DNA of 64,000 bases. Origin: Photobacterium sp. GJ3 (GTDB lineage Bacteria > Pseudomonadota > Gammaproteobacteria > Enterobacterales > Vibrionaceae). The translations under genes were made by a program, and so were the position numbers. The stretch is taken from positions 806,001 through 870,000 of the forward strand of contig NZ_CP073578.1 of assembly GCF_018199995.1 (NCBI RefSeq). Reading direction: 5' to 3'. The notes beneath the pieces were generated by a model. It had not been told where the DNA came from. It was given only the letters and a program-made list of their open reading frames with translations, and did not search any database. Shown here piece after piece: positions 17,771-25,791 of the stretch. Each line of letters starts with the position of its first letter. Positions within the stretch are counted from its first letter, which is position 1.

Positions 17771-18795
17771 ATTTTTAATCTTGCTAAAGGGTTCTTAGTC
17801 ACCACATCTTCCAGGTGATCTGGGGCGAGGTGGGCGTAACGCATTGTTTGTTTAATGTCGCTGTGCCCCAGTATTTTTTGAAGCGCGATGATGTTACCAC
17901 CGTTCATCATGTAGTAAGACGCGAACGTATGACGCAATACATGCGCAGCTTGCTGTGTGAGTCTTGGAACATGCTTCACTACAAACCGATAGATAGTCGA
18001 ATACCCAATACTAAATAGTGGCCCGGAGCCTGGCTGATAGATGAGGTCGTGCATCTCTGGGCTGATTGGAACAGTCCGGTTCTTTTTGCCTTTCGTTTGG
18101 GTGAACGTAACCTTGTACTTGCTTAATTGCGCGCCTGTCAGGCTTGCCGTTTCCTTAAACCTTCCACCCGTCGCCAGGCAAAGCTTAATCACCTTGTGCA
18201 AGTCTTGATGGAACTTGTGTGATTCCGCGGCAGAAATGAGAACTTCCATTTCCTCAACGGTTAGAAACTCCATTTCTGTTTCATGAAGTCGAAACTGGCG
18301 AACAGACGTCAATGGATTTGGCCCTTTCCATTCCCCCATTCGGATCAGCTCAACAATGACAGCATTCAGTAAGTCCTGTTCATTGTTACAGGTACGGAAA
18401 GTAATCGCGACTTTTCGTCCGTTTTGATCAGCAATGTCACCTGCCAGGCGAGCACTTCTGTATTCAGTAAACATTGCAGGGGTGAGCTTCAGATAAAGCG
18501 GGTCGCCCATCCCTTACGCCATAGTCTTCAGCTTGTTGAAGGTGTATTTTGCCTGAGTGAGCGACTGGCCGTGTCGTTCATGCCACAAATCAATCATATC
18601 AAGCAAACTACGGCGATCAGGTTTTTCACCCAACCAGGGCTTGTTATCAACTTCACTGAAAATGTACTTCTCATAGGCAAGCGCCTCACCTTTGGTGGCG
18701 AAGCGTTTGCGAACTCGCTTACCATTGCGGCCATGTGGGTAGCAGTCGCAGACCCATTGTTTACTTTTGTATTTTTCTAGCTTTTTTACACTCAT
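17767..18795 (-). pseudogene. int: P2-like tyrosine integrase interrupted by one in-frame stop
   Basis: Two ORFs in the same frame make one phage integrase of about 342 codons. The upstream part (18795-18514) holds the arm-binding domain (CDCYPHGRNGKRVRKRFATKGEA). The downstream part (18510-17767) holds the core and catalytic domains with Arg (LATGGRFKE), Lys (TQTKGKKNRTVPIS), HxxR (HVLRHTFAS), His (ILGHSD) and the nucleophile Tyr (MRYAHL). A single TAA at 18514-18516 separates them: ...KLKTMA-stop-GMGDPLYLKL. Restart at the ATG at 18510 would give an integrase lacking arm binding. Start overlaps the HEPN gene stop by one base. Length and sequence fit P2-type integrases. Activity is probably lost. 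Confidence 0.88.
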
Positions 18796-19649
18796 TAGGG
18801 ATACTCAAAAGCCCAATAATCCGAGTAAACAGGACTTTGAGTAAACATATTATTTGAAATAGATTTGATACTTTCTTCTAACTCCTCTAACCATCTTAAT
18901 ACCTCATTTAGTAGACTTTGGATAAGGTTTTTTGTATATGATACTAGGTCTCCAAATTGACGCTCTCCTATAGTTGATGTAAATTCACCATGCCCAAGTG
19001 AATTTCTTTTTCCAACAAGGCTGTTGAGCTTTGATAGGTCTAATGAATCGGGGTTTAATCCAATAACATGCATGTTTAATTCGGTTACAACTTTATCAAC
19101 ATTAGAAAATGTCATAACAAGGTTGTCGGCATCAACTGATTTGTTTAGGGATGCGTTATTAAATAAATCAATTCTCTGAAGAACATTTTCTGTTAAAGCG
19201 AAATGGCCTTTATTTATTTTTCTTTTCATATTTGCCATCTTTTCATGTAATGACTTGTGTGAGTCAACATCATATATATTTTTAATCATATCAATATAGC
19301 TTTTGAAAAAATCTTCTTGCTGAAGCCAAATAGCCCGAATTTTTGGGGAGTGGTCGCTTGCTACTTTGTCTAAGTCTTTCAAGGCCCGAAAACATACAGC
19401 AATAGATGTTGTGAACACACTTTCCCAAGCAGAATATATCATCGGTGTTGATATGTTTCTATAATCTTTAAGTATATCAGTATCTATGGATTCTTTAATT
19501 TGATACTCATTGGTACATAGTTTATTAATGGATAGTTTGGGTTTACTGAGTATAGTATGTATGTTAGTAATTTGGTCAAGCATAGATAAACTATCATTTT
19601 TAGTTTGATTTAGCTCTTCCTTTAATGTGTTAAAGTTCACACTACTCAT
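18795..19649 (-). CDS. HEPN-domain protein, probable MAE_28990/MAE_18760-type RNase
   Basis: The 284-residue helical protein has a C-terminal HEPN signature: Arg215-Asn216 and His220 in KRNSLGHGEF, the RNxxxH catalytic motif of HEPN ribonucleases, followed by a helix (about 232-265). The N-terminal 200 residues are helical and include a HEPN-like first helix region (YSAWESVFTTSIAVCFRAL, about 72-90). Similar proteins are found next to DUF262 genes, as here. HEPN RNases act as toxins or effectors that cleave RNA when a partner signals infection. Its start overlaps the DUF262 stop by one base (TAATG). Family name is from memory; the motif is visible. Confidence 0.75.
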   Translation of the reverse strand: MSSVNFNTLKEELNQTKNDSLSMLDQITNIHTILSKPKLSINKLCTNEYQIKESIDTDILKDYRNISTPMIYSAWESVFTTSIAVCFRALKDLDKVASDHSPKIRAIWLQQEDFFKSYIDMIKNIYDVDSHKSLHEKMANMKRKINKGHFALTENVLQRIDLFNNASLNKSVDADNLVMTFSNVDKVVTELNMHVIGLNPDSLDLSKLNSLVGKRNSLGHGEFTSTIGERQFGDLVSYTKNLIQSLLNEVLRWLEELEESIKSISNNMFTQSPVYSDYWAFEYP

Positions 19650-20806
19650 TATTTAAAAGCCTCTTCTCCAAGCTCAATGCGACGAAGTAATTTCGACTTA
19701 GTGTTGGAACCAGCACCTGTACAAGAGTTAATTTCGTCTCTTCTGTTGTCCCATAAATAATCAAGTTTATTTTTCACGTCTACAGCTGATAAATTGTTTA
19801 CATTTTTGTAAACACCAGTTGCAACAATATCTAGAAGGTTAGTACTAAATTGACCAGATGGATTACCGTTCGTTCTAAATTTGAATGCTTTTCCATTGTC
19901 AAATGCTGCACCGATGAGAGAAAAAGTTCTTTTTAATTTAGTTTCAATTTCTGCATCAATTGATTTGTCTCTCGAAGCAACGAACATATAATCATCCAGA
20001 AACTCATCTACATAGTGCTCAAAAAATTCAGCATGGAAAAGACTAGCAAGGGTACGGAGGACTGCTTCTTCGACACTTTGAGTTTTTTGTTTATTCCCAC
20101 TCATTCCAAGAGCTGATATTATCTCGGTTTCTGAGGCTATTACACGTAGTTTGTCAGCAAAATGGTTGCCGAGAAGGCGAGATGTACAGTTTCGAATTTC
20201 TTGATCGCTGAGTTTAGCTCCAGAGCGATTTAATCGACGGAATACATTATATTTTGTTTGAGGTTTTGTTTCTTGTTCAAGAATAACAACATTCACTCGG
20301 GCATTCTTAATGGTTCTAATAACACGATCAGGTAACTCCGCAGCTGTCCATCCATTGAGTTCGGTGATGATTGGAGGTTTGCAAAGGACTGTGGGATTGT
20401 GTAGATTGTTCTCATAACTATATTTTTTGTTATTTTCTTGCTCTCTCTGGGCATTTTCAATTTCATCTTTAGAAAATATTTCATGAGCAAAAAAACGAAT
20501 AATGGAACTTATTCGTTGTAAACCGTCTATTACTTCTTGACGACCTTCATCATCAATATAAAAGAAAAGTGTTGGTACTGGTATGTTGAGTATAAGAGAC
20601 TCGATAAACTGGGTTTGTCTTTCTAAATCCCAGCGAAATAATCGCTGATACTCAGGTGATATTTTAATATCACCATCTTTATATAAATTTATTATTTCAC
20701 GCCAAGAAAGTGTATAAGAGTCAGTGACGACTTCATCGCGATTTTTTTGTATCTCTCTTAGAAGTGTTGTTGCATCTTTTTTGCTGTTATCAGATTCATT
20801 TTTCAT
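19649..20806 (-). CDS. DUF262 domain-containing protein, putative defence NTPase/sensor
   Basis: The 385-residue protein has the DUF262 (GmrSD N-terminal-like, ParB/sulfiredoxin fold) hallmarks: SPEYQRLFRWD (50-60), the DGLQR variant of the DGQQR motif (94-98), and NVFRRLNRSGAKLSDQEIRN (187-206). DUF262 domains in GmrS and SspE bind or hydrolyse nucleotides and recognise modified or unmodified DNA. The C-terminal HNH (DUF1524) nuclease often fused to it is absent, so the adjacent HEPN protein may act as nuclease. The start overlaps the methyltransferase stop by four bases. Exact activity is inference. Confidence 0.85.
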   Translation of the reverse strand: MKNESDNSKKDATTLLREIQKNRDEVVTDSYTLSWREIINLYKDGDIKISPEYQRLFRWDLERQTQFIESLILNIPVPTLFFYIDDEGRQEVIDGLQRISSIIRFFAHEIFSKDEIENAQREQENNKKYSYENNLHNPTVLCKPPIITELNGWTAAELPDRVIRTIKNARVNVVILEQETKPQTKYNVFRRLNRSGAKLSDQEIRNCTSRLLGNHFADKLRVIASETEIISALGMSGNKQKTQSVEEAVLRTLASLFHAEFFEHYVDEFLDDYMFVASRDKSIDAEIETKLKRTFSLIGAAFDNGKAFKFRTNGNPSGQFSTNLLDIVATGVYKNVNNLSAVDVKNKLDYLWDNRRDEINSCTGAGSNTKSKLLRRIELGEEAFK

Positions 20807-22053
20807 TTTTCTAGCCTAATAATGTCTTCATGATAAATTTTATTGGAGCAGTACTGCCGTGATTTGGAATTAATGTGAACCATGTTGGTTTTTATTACAT
20901 CGCTTCTAACTGTTTCTACTAATCTAAAGCCAATGTTTAAAGCCATTTCTTTGTAAATGTCAGGGAGAGGTATATCTATCTCCTTATAGTATGAGTTTTG
21001 TATTACCAGATAAGCTGAGGATTTCTTATTCAAAACACGATATATTTCATTTAAGGATTTATAAGTGCTTTCAAAGTATTGTACTTTATTCTTAATATAA
21101 TAGTCTTCTGAAGAATAAGAGTAATGATTTCTAATGGAATTTAAACTATTCTCACATAGCTTCCCCCACTCCGGCTTGGCTTCTTTTGATTGCGAAACAA
21201 TCATTGTAGTGCCTATTGTGTCTTTTCGAGTATCAAAGTAAAATTGACTATTCGTTAAGGTTAGCAATTCAACTTTTGTCGATACGGCATAATCTATTCG
21301 GGTTAGATATGGTGGAGATGTTATTATTAAATCGATTGATTCACTTTGTACAGGAAGTGATTGACTTGACCCAAATTTAACTTCGAAATTACTTTTTGCA
21401 TTTCCAAAAGTTCTGCATAGGTCTTGTAGCATTTTATTGAAGTTATTACTATATGTATCTTTTATTTTTGAAAAGTTACAGCCTTTGTTATGTGATGAAT
21501 TTTTAAACCATGTTGGGTTTGATCCGCTTTGATAACCTAGGATCTCTCTGTTTGTAATTAGGAGAACACTTTTAAAAAAAGATATAACTGGTTCAACAAT
21601 ACCAGTGGAATAAACTTTATTTTTTTCGAATTCTTGATTAATAGATTCTTGAATTCTGGCTATTTTTATAGCATGTGATTCTGTACAAAATTCTATCAGG
21701 TGTGATATGTCTAATGGCTTGCGGCTGAGAGATGCTCGGCTCATTATATTTTTTATATGCTCTGGACCATTGTTTTTTAATTCTTCAATAATAAGGGAAC
21801 TCTTACTAGCTGCAAATGTAGCCATCGCAAAATTTATATCAACTCCGATACAATCCACTTCATTCTTTTGGCAAACAACACCTGTAGTTCCACTTCCAAC
21901 CCAAGGGTCTAAAACTAAATTTATCTTTTTTGCTTTAGTTTTTTCTTCTAGTAGAACTGACTCCACAAATGCTTCTGAATATCCAGCATAGTATGGATGC
22001 CAAGAATGGACACCTTGACGTTCGTTCTTTGTTCTTTTTGCGTTGCCAATCAC
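20803..22053 (-). CDS. DNA methyltransferase, N4-cytosine/N6-adenine type
   Basis: The 416-residue protein has the SAM-binding motif I LDPWVGSGTTG (48-58) and the catalytic motif IV TSPPY (245-249), with a SWHPYYAGYSEAFVE segment (17-31) like the motif-X region of these enzymes. The (S/T)PPY motif is typical of N4-cytosine methylases, although some N6-adenine enzymes share it. About 190 residues between motifs I and IV could hold target recognition. There is no adjacent classical restriction endonuclease. Overlaps of four bases with both the repressor and the DUF262 gene indicate coupled translation. The recognition site cannot be predicted. Confidence 0.85.
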   Translation of the reverse strand: MIGNAKRTKNERQGVHSWHPYYAGYSEAFVESVLLEEKTKAKKINLVLDPWVGSGTTGVVCQKNEVDCIGVDINFAMATFAASKSSLIIEELKNNGPEHIKNIMSRASLSRKPLDISHLIEFCTESHAIKIARIQESINQEFEKNKVYSTGIVEPVISFFKSVLLITNREILGYQSGSNPTWFKNSSHNKGCNFSKIKDTYSNNFNKMLQDLCRTFGNAKSNFEVKFGSSQSLPVQSESIDLIITSPPYLTRIDYAVSTKVELLTLTNSQFYFDTRKDTIGTTMIVSQSKEAKPEWGKLCENSLNSIRNHYSYSSEDYYIKNKVQYFESTYKSLNEIYRVLNKKSSAYLVIQNSYYKEIDIPLPDIYKEMALNIGFRLVETVRSDVIKTNMVHINSKSRQYCSNKIYHEDIIRLEK

Positions 22054-22658
22054 TTCTTTTTCATTTCCATTGTGACTCGACCCAAAACTTTTATATCTTC
22101 TTCAGAAACTTCAATTGTTGAAGTGCCGAACGCGATAGCTAACTTCTTACCAGGTAGTCTCTGTAGATAATTGATTGATAGACGGCCGTCGATATCAATC
22201 AGGTAATCACCTGCAACTGGGTCAACGGACTGCTTATTGATGTAATAGATACCTGAGTCATCCTCAATCACTTGAGTGAATGATGGCTTTAGACCAAAGC
22301 GATCCAGTGTCATGAGATCGATTGTTGTTTTTGTTGTTTCTACAAGAGCGCCATCATTGAGAGAGTACATCTGAAGACTTTCAACGTTCGGTACGTTTGA
22401 GACTCCGCTGTCAATTGGTTCTCCTTCACCCAGAGCCATGTATCGAATTGATGCGCCTGTAGCTAAATGAGTTCTAACTATCAACTCCCACCCGGTTCTG
22501 TTGTGAGTGTGCCATGTCGAAAAAGTTGAGTTTGGCACTCCGTAATAATCGCTCAGCAATTCATACGTCTTACATCCAGTTACAGTCTTTAGCTTTTCAG
22601 TAAAATCTCGGCCACCTAAGTAGTCAAATGGCGGAACTTTTGCTTTCAATCTACCCAT
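22050..22658 (-). CDS. Phage CI-type repressor
   Basis: The 202-residue protein has an N-terminal helix-turn-helix of the phage CI-repressor (186/P2-like) type, about residues 18-75 (YELLSDYYGVPNSTFSTWHTHNRTGWELIVRTHLATG, broken here only by loops), and a C-terminal peptidase-S24-like fold (about 110-200) in which I see no clear Ser-Lys cleavage pair. It is divergent from the Cox-like gene, forming a lysis/lysogeny switch. It is the first gene of the operon that continues through the defence module to the integrase, so the repressor promoter should drive those genes in the lysogenic state. Confidence 0.82.
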   Translation of the reverse strand: MGRLKAKVPPFDYLGGRDFTEKLKTVTGCKTYELLSDYYGVPNSTFSTWHTHNRTGWELIVRTHLATGASIRYMALGEGEPIDSGVSNVPNVESLQMYSLNDGALVETTKTTIDLMTLDRFGLKPSFTQVIEDDSGIYYINKQSVDPVAGDYLIDIDGRLSINYLQRLPGKKLAIAFGTSTIEVSEEDIKVLGRVTMEMKKK

Positions 22659-22848
22659 TCGAGAAATTCCTCTATTTCAAATGGTCTCATGAGTAATGAT
22701 CTTGCGCTAAAGCAAAATTTTTATTGTTATTAGCCAATCATTATTGTCAAAACAGAAAGATTGATTTGATGATTACTCATTCGAGAAAATGGCGTATCAA
22801 CTTCACTCAATCGCCATCAATTCAACCCAAACGACAAGGATACCATTT
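22656..22848. promoter_or_regulatory. CI/Cox switch region with repeated operator-like elements
   Basis: CATTCGAGAAA occurs twice in direct orientation: at 22656-22666, where CAT is the complement of the repressor start codon, and at 22778-22788. ATGAGTAAT (22689-22697) and its complement ATTACTCAT (22772-22780) form an inverted pair, and ATGAGTAAT recurs at 23204-23212 past cox. TTGTCA (22744-22749) with GATGAT about 18 bases on is a possible cox promoter. These are candidates for CI and Cox binding; which protein binds which repeat is unknown. Confidence 0.5.
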
Positions 22849-23049
22849 ATGGCAAGTCTTCAAATAGCTGTAGACACACCTTTTTGCACGAAAAAAGAGT
22901 TTCTTAGACGTACTGGCTGGTCTTCAGCTTCACTTGAGCGGGCTATTAAAGCTGGCGAAATCCCAATCATGCCTAAAAAAGGGGCTAACAACTCAGTGCT
23001 CATCAACATGGTCAAAATGTTTGAAAGCGCTGTAGGCCAGCAAGTCTGA
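22849..23049 (+). CDS. Cox/excisionase-like small DNA-binding protein
   Basis: The 66-residue protein has a MerR/Cox-type winged helix: TKKEFLRRTGWSSASLERAIKAGEIPIMPKKG. P2 Cox and its relatives repress the lysogenic promoter and direct excision. The ATG at 22849 is favoured by AAGGA eight to ten bases upstream; the in-frame ATG at 22789 lies within the operator-like repeats. It is divergent from the CI-type repressor. No further early phage genes (replication, structural) follow, so this is the right end of what remains of the prophage. Confidence 0.75.
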   Translation: MASLQIAVDTPFCTKKEFLRRTGWSSASLERAIKAGEIPIMPKKGANNSVLINMVKMFESAVGQQV

Positions 23050-23344
23050 GCCATCGCATCCCTTCAGAATCAAACCCCGTTCCAGTTGCCAACAACACGT
23101 AACCGCCTAGGGCAGGGCGCAGCAAACCCACTCAACCGTAGAAATGCCCAATCTGGTTGAAAGTGGTCGAGTTTGCAGTGTCTATCGGACTGCTATTCTA
23201 TTCATGAGTAATGCTATGTTTGTAAATGACCTTACATCCATCTTCTGCGATGTGAATGCAAGGCTTTGGAGAGAATGAGTCTATGGCGCAGTTGGCTGAC
23301 AGTCCGATCATTCACGGGGGCAACCGGTAACTGCGCAATGCCCC
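23050..23344. other. Gene-poor right edge of the prophage remnant
   Basis: These 295 bases lie between cox and the arsenate reductase-like gene. GCGCAGTT (23286-23293) and AACTGCGC (23329-23336) are perfect inverted repeats 35 bases apart, next to a block that is GC-richer than the element. A 44-codon ORF runs from ATG 23144 to TGA 23278 without a ribosome site. I could find no direct repeat shared with the left edge near 17020-17100, so attL/attR and the exact end are not located. Confidence 0.4.
23144..23278 (+). CDS. Possible 44-residue peptide downstream of cox
   Basis: The predicted peptide begins MPNLVESGRVCSVYRTAILF and ends NARLWRE. It is in the gap after cox and has no convincing Shine-Dalgarno sequence. 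Small peptides of this sort occur beside phage regulatory genes, but I cannot assign it to a family and it may be non-coding. It also contains one copy of the ATGAGTAAT repeat (23204-23212). Confidence 0.25.
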   Translation: MPNLVESGRVCSVYRTAILFMSNAMFVNDLTSIFCDVNARLWRE

Positions 23345-23824
23345 TTAAACCCTGTCACCCAAGGCTGCCTGACTCAGTTTTTGTTTGATCTCATTCGGGG
23401 TCATAGTGTCGAGGGGGAGCCGGATCATTGTATCGATATGATGTTTCAGGAGCTGGGTTGTTTCTTCACAGGCTTTTTTCTGTTCCTGCGGGTTGCTGCT
23501 GACTGCCAGTGGGTTCGGTAAATCCCAGTTGATCCGGACGCCGCCGCCCAGCCAGTTCGGGCAGGGTTCGTCGTGCAGGGTATCGCAAACGGAAATGATG
23601 ATATCCGGATGAAAGCGGGTCATTTCTTCCCATGATTTACTGCGGAAATCATCGGGATTCAAATTCATTTGTTCGAGGTAGATCCTGATTTCCGGTGAAA
23701 TGCTGCCTGTGGGATCGGTGCCTGCGCTGGCAACTTCAAAACTGGCAGGTAAAAAGCGCCTCGCCACAGCCTCAGCCAGGATACTTCTGCACGCATTATG
23801 ACAACAAACAAACAGCACTTTCAT
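23345..23824 (-). CDS. Arsenate reductase-like low-molecular-weight phosphatase family protein
   Basis: The 159-residue protein has the CX5R phosphate loop (Cys7 to Arg13, followed by Ser14) with a second Cys12 in the loop, and Cys80 and Cys88 in SVCDTLHDEPC. That cysteine pattern matches thioredoxin-coupled ArsC (S. aureus type, Cys10/15/82/89), so arsenate reduction to arsenite is the likely reaction. No arsB or arsR is adjacent, so a housekeeping phosphatase role cannot be excluded. It is the first host gene to the right of the prophage remnant. Confidence 0.8.
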   Translation of the reverse strand: MKVLFVCCHNACRSILAEAVARRFLPASFEVASAGTDPTGSISPEIRIYLEQMNLNPDDFRSKSWEEMTRFHPDIIISVCDTLHDEPCPNWLGGGVRINWDLPNPLAVSSNPQEQKKACEETTQLLKHHIDTMIRLPLDTMTPNEIKQKLSQAALGDRV

Positions 23825-23905
23825 GGCTTCACAACTCCTCTGCGGGCCGTCCTTTCGTTAAAAATAGACTAATTCAGGCCCGTGAAGTTTTTGTGACAGC
23901 GGCAA

Positions 23906-24856
23906 TTAACGGATCAGTGCATCCTGAGCGGATTTTAAGACATCGACAATAGGGGCTGCGCGGTTATGGCGGCGGATGTCGGCAAACAGATCTTTTGCCT
24001 GCGGGTACTCATGGCGCAGGTAGGCAAACCACTGTTTCACCCGGTTCGGGTAATACAGGCCTTTGTCGCCTTTGATTTCGTACTCTGAGTATTTCAGCAG
24101 CAGGGTCAGTACCTCTTCCCAGATCATATGGGTGTGATTATATTTGACGACATTACCCAGATTTGGAAGATTCAGTGCGCCCCGGCAGACCATCAGCGCA
24201 TCTGCTTGTGTGGCAGCCATGCACGCCAGCCCATCCTGATGATTCCAGACTTCGCCATTGGCAACGACAGAAATGGCGGCCTTGGCTTTAACCTGTTGGA
24301 TATAATCCCATTTGATGGCTTCTGCTTTGTAACCGTCTGCTTTGGTACGGGCGTGAATCGTCACTTCATCGGCTTTCGCGCTGGCAACGGCATCGACGAT
24401 TTCAAAGCAGTGGGCCGGGTCATCCCAGCCTAACCGGACTTTTGCGGTTACCGGCAGACGCGGATCGACGGCTTCGCGCACACTTTTTACGATCTGGTAC
24501 ATGAGTTCAGGCTCTTGCAGCAAAACGGCGCCCCCGCGGCTTTTATTGACCGATTTTGCCGGACAGCCGAAGTTGATATCAATGCCCGGCGATCCTAAAG
24601 ATGCCGCCAGATCAGCATTTTCGGCCATCCATTCAGGTTCCTGACCCAGTAACTGAACACGTACAGGCGTGCCCGCTTTGGTTGTCCCGCCCTGTAATAA
24701 CTCCGGGCAAAGGCGATGGAAGACACTTTTGGGCAGACGTTGATCGATGACGCGCACAAATTCGGTCACGCACAGATCATAGTCGTTGATTTCGGTCAGC
24801 ATTTCCCGCATCAGGTGGTCAAGGACACCTTCCATCGGGCCAAGTATCAGTCTCAT
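23906..24856 (-). CDS. dusC: tRNA-dihydrouridine(16) synthase DusC
   Basis: DusC reduces uridine 16 of tRNA to dihydrouridine using FMN and NADPH. The product is 316 residues (E. coli DusC 315). It begins MRLILGPMEGV, the Dus FMN-binding start, and has the catalytic cysteine Cys98 in NFGCPAKSVNKSRGG, at the same number as in E. coli. The start at 24856 is used because the preceding in-frame ATG (24871) would add five unconserved residues. The neighbouring NAD(P)-binding gene ends 18 bases upstream, and the two may be co-transcribed. Confidence 0.95.
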   Translation of the reverse strand: MRLILGPMEGVLDHLMREMLTEINDYDLCVTEFVRVIDQRLPKSVFHRLCPELLQGGTTKAGTPVRVQLLGQEPEWMAENADLAASLGSPGIDINFGCPAKSVNKSRGGAVLLQEPELMYQIVKSVREAVDPRLPVTAKVRLGWDDPAHCFEIVDAVASAKADEVTIHARTKADGYKAEAIKWDYIQQVKAKAAISVVANGEVWNHQDGLACMAATQADALMVCRGALNLPNLGNVVKYNHTHMIWEEVLTLLLKYSEYEIKGDKGLYYPNRVKQWFAYLRHEYPQAKDLFADIRRHNRAAPIVDVLKSAQDALIR

Positions 24857-24874
24857 AGCCTCAGAGTACAACAG

Positions 24875-25654
24875 TCATTTCAAAGAGGCGTGGATTGTAA
24901 TGTGGAAAGGGACAATTGTCACCCGATGCGCGAAACCGGCTTCAAGCCGGAGGTCAGGATTCGTGTTGTGCGCCGCCAAAGGGCGGGCGTCTGAGTGCAT
25001 TGCTGCGAATAATCCGGGCCTTCTCAGGGCTGTGTTGAGTGACTCAATTCCCAGTTGCAACATGGCTGCTGCGACATCTTCAGCAGCAATCGGAGTTAGT
25101 GAGGACAATGGACCTATTAAGAGGGGAGAAAGGGTGTCCAGAATTTTCAGTGACATTTCTTCACCGGGACGGGGCGGTGTGCGTTCACCGGACAGTGGAC
25201 CGGGGCGCACAATAATACAGTGTGAAAATTCCAGCGCAGCGACCGCCTGTTCCATTTCGGCTTTACAGCGCAGGTAGAAAGAGGGGGAGTAGCGGCTGGC
25301 ACCCAGGCTGGAAATCACCACCAGGGTCTCAACGCCCAGTTGTCGCATATTGCGCGCGACGGATTTGACCAGTTCAACATCAACGGCCCGCAGCCCATCT
25401 TTACTGCCGGCACTTTTCAGGGTTGTCCCTAAGCAAATCAGCCCAAGTTGCGGGACCGGGTCCTGTTCGTCCCATTCTGTAATTCTGAGTTCCGGGTGAA
25501 CCAGCTGAACCAGATGTTTACTGCGATAAGGTAAGGCGGAGCGCGACAGGGCATAGACGTTGCCGATCGTTTCACTGCCCAGCAGTAGGTGTAAGAGTTC
25601 ATTGCCGACCAGTCCGGTGGCCCCGGCAATGATAGCGCTGATGGGGTGTGACAT
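24875..25654 (-). CDS. NAD(P)H-binding protein, atypical short-chain reductase family
   Basis: The 259-residue protein has a Rossmann start with GATGLVG (11-17) and the SSLGA segment (about 115) followed by YLRCKAEME and a REGPLSGER-like segment (VRPGPLSGER), as in HTATIP2/NmrA-like oxidoreductases. The Tyr-X-X-X-Lys pair is YLRCK. The substrate is unknown. The last 30-40 residues (RLEAGFAHRVTIVPFHITIHASLK) look unlike the family end and may be a lengthened tail. Probably co-transcribed with dusC, 18 bases downstream. Confidence 0.78.
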   Translation of the reverse strand: MSHPISAIIAGATGLVGNELLHLLLGSETIGNVYALSRSALPYRSKHLVQLVHPELRITEWDEQDPVPQLGLICLGTTLKSAGSKDGLRAVDVELVKSVARNMRQLGVETLVVISSLGASRYSPSFYLRCKAEMEQAVAALEFSHCIIVRPGPLSGERTPPRPGEEMSLKILDTLSPLLIGPLSSLTPIAAEDVAAAMLQLGIESLNTALRRPGLFAAMHSDARPLAAHNTNPDLRLEAGFAHRVTIVPFHITIHASLK

Positions 25655-25791
25655 CCCGGTTACTCATTTTAAATAAAGTGTCCGTGTATTTTTGCGCTGA
25701 TTAGACTGAAAATTCAACATAAAATCGTCACGTTGGCGACATTTTTGGGATGCGTTATACTCGCCGCGATACCTAAAGACAGGAAAAGACC

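Noticed and set aside
17090..22880. CTGTAGACAC near both 17090 and 22868 as attachment-site repeats
   Set aside because: Only 10 bases are shared and the right copy lies inside the Cox-like coding sequence, so it is likely chance.
23204..23212. ATGAGTAAT repeats as attachment sites
   Set aside because: Copies lie inside the switch region on both sides of the repressor/Cox promoters and not at the left edge of the element, so they look like operators.
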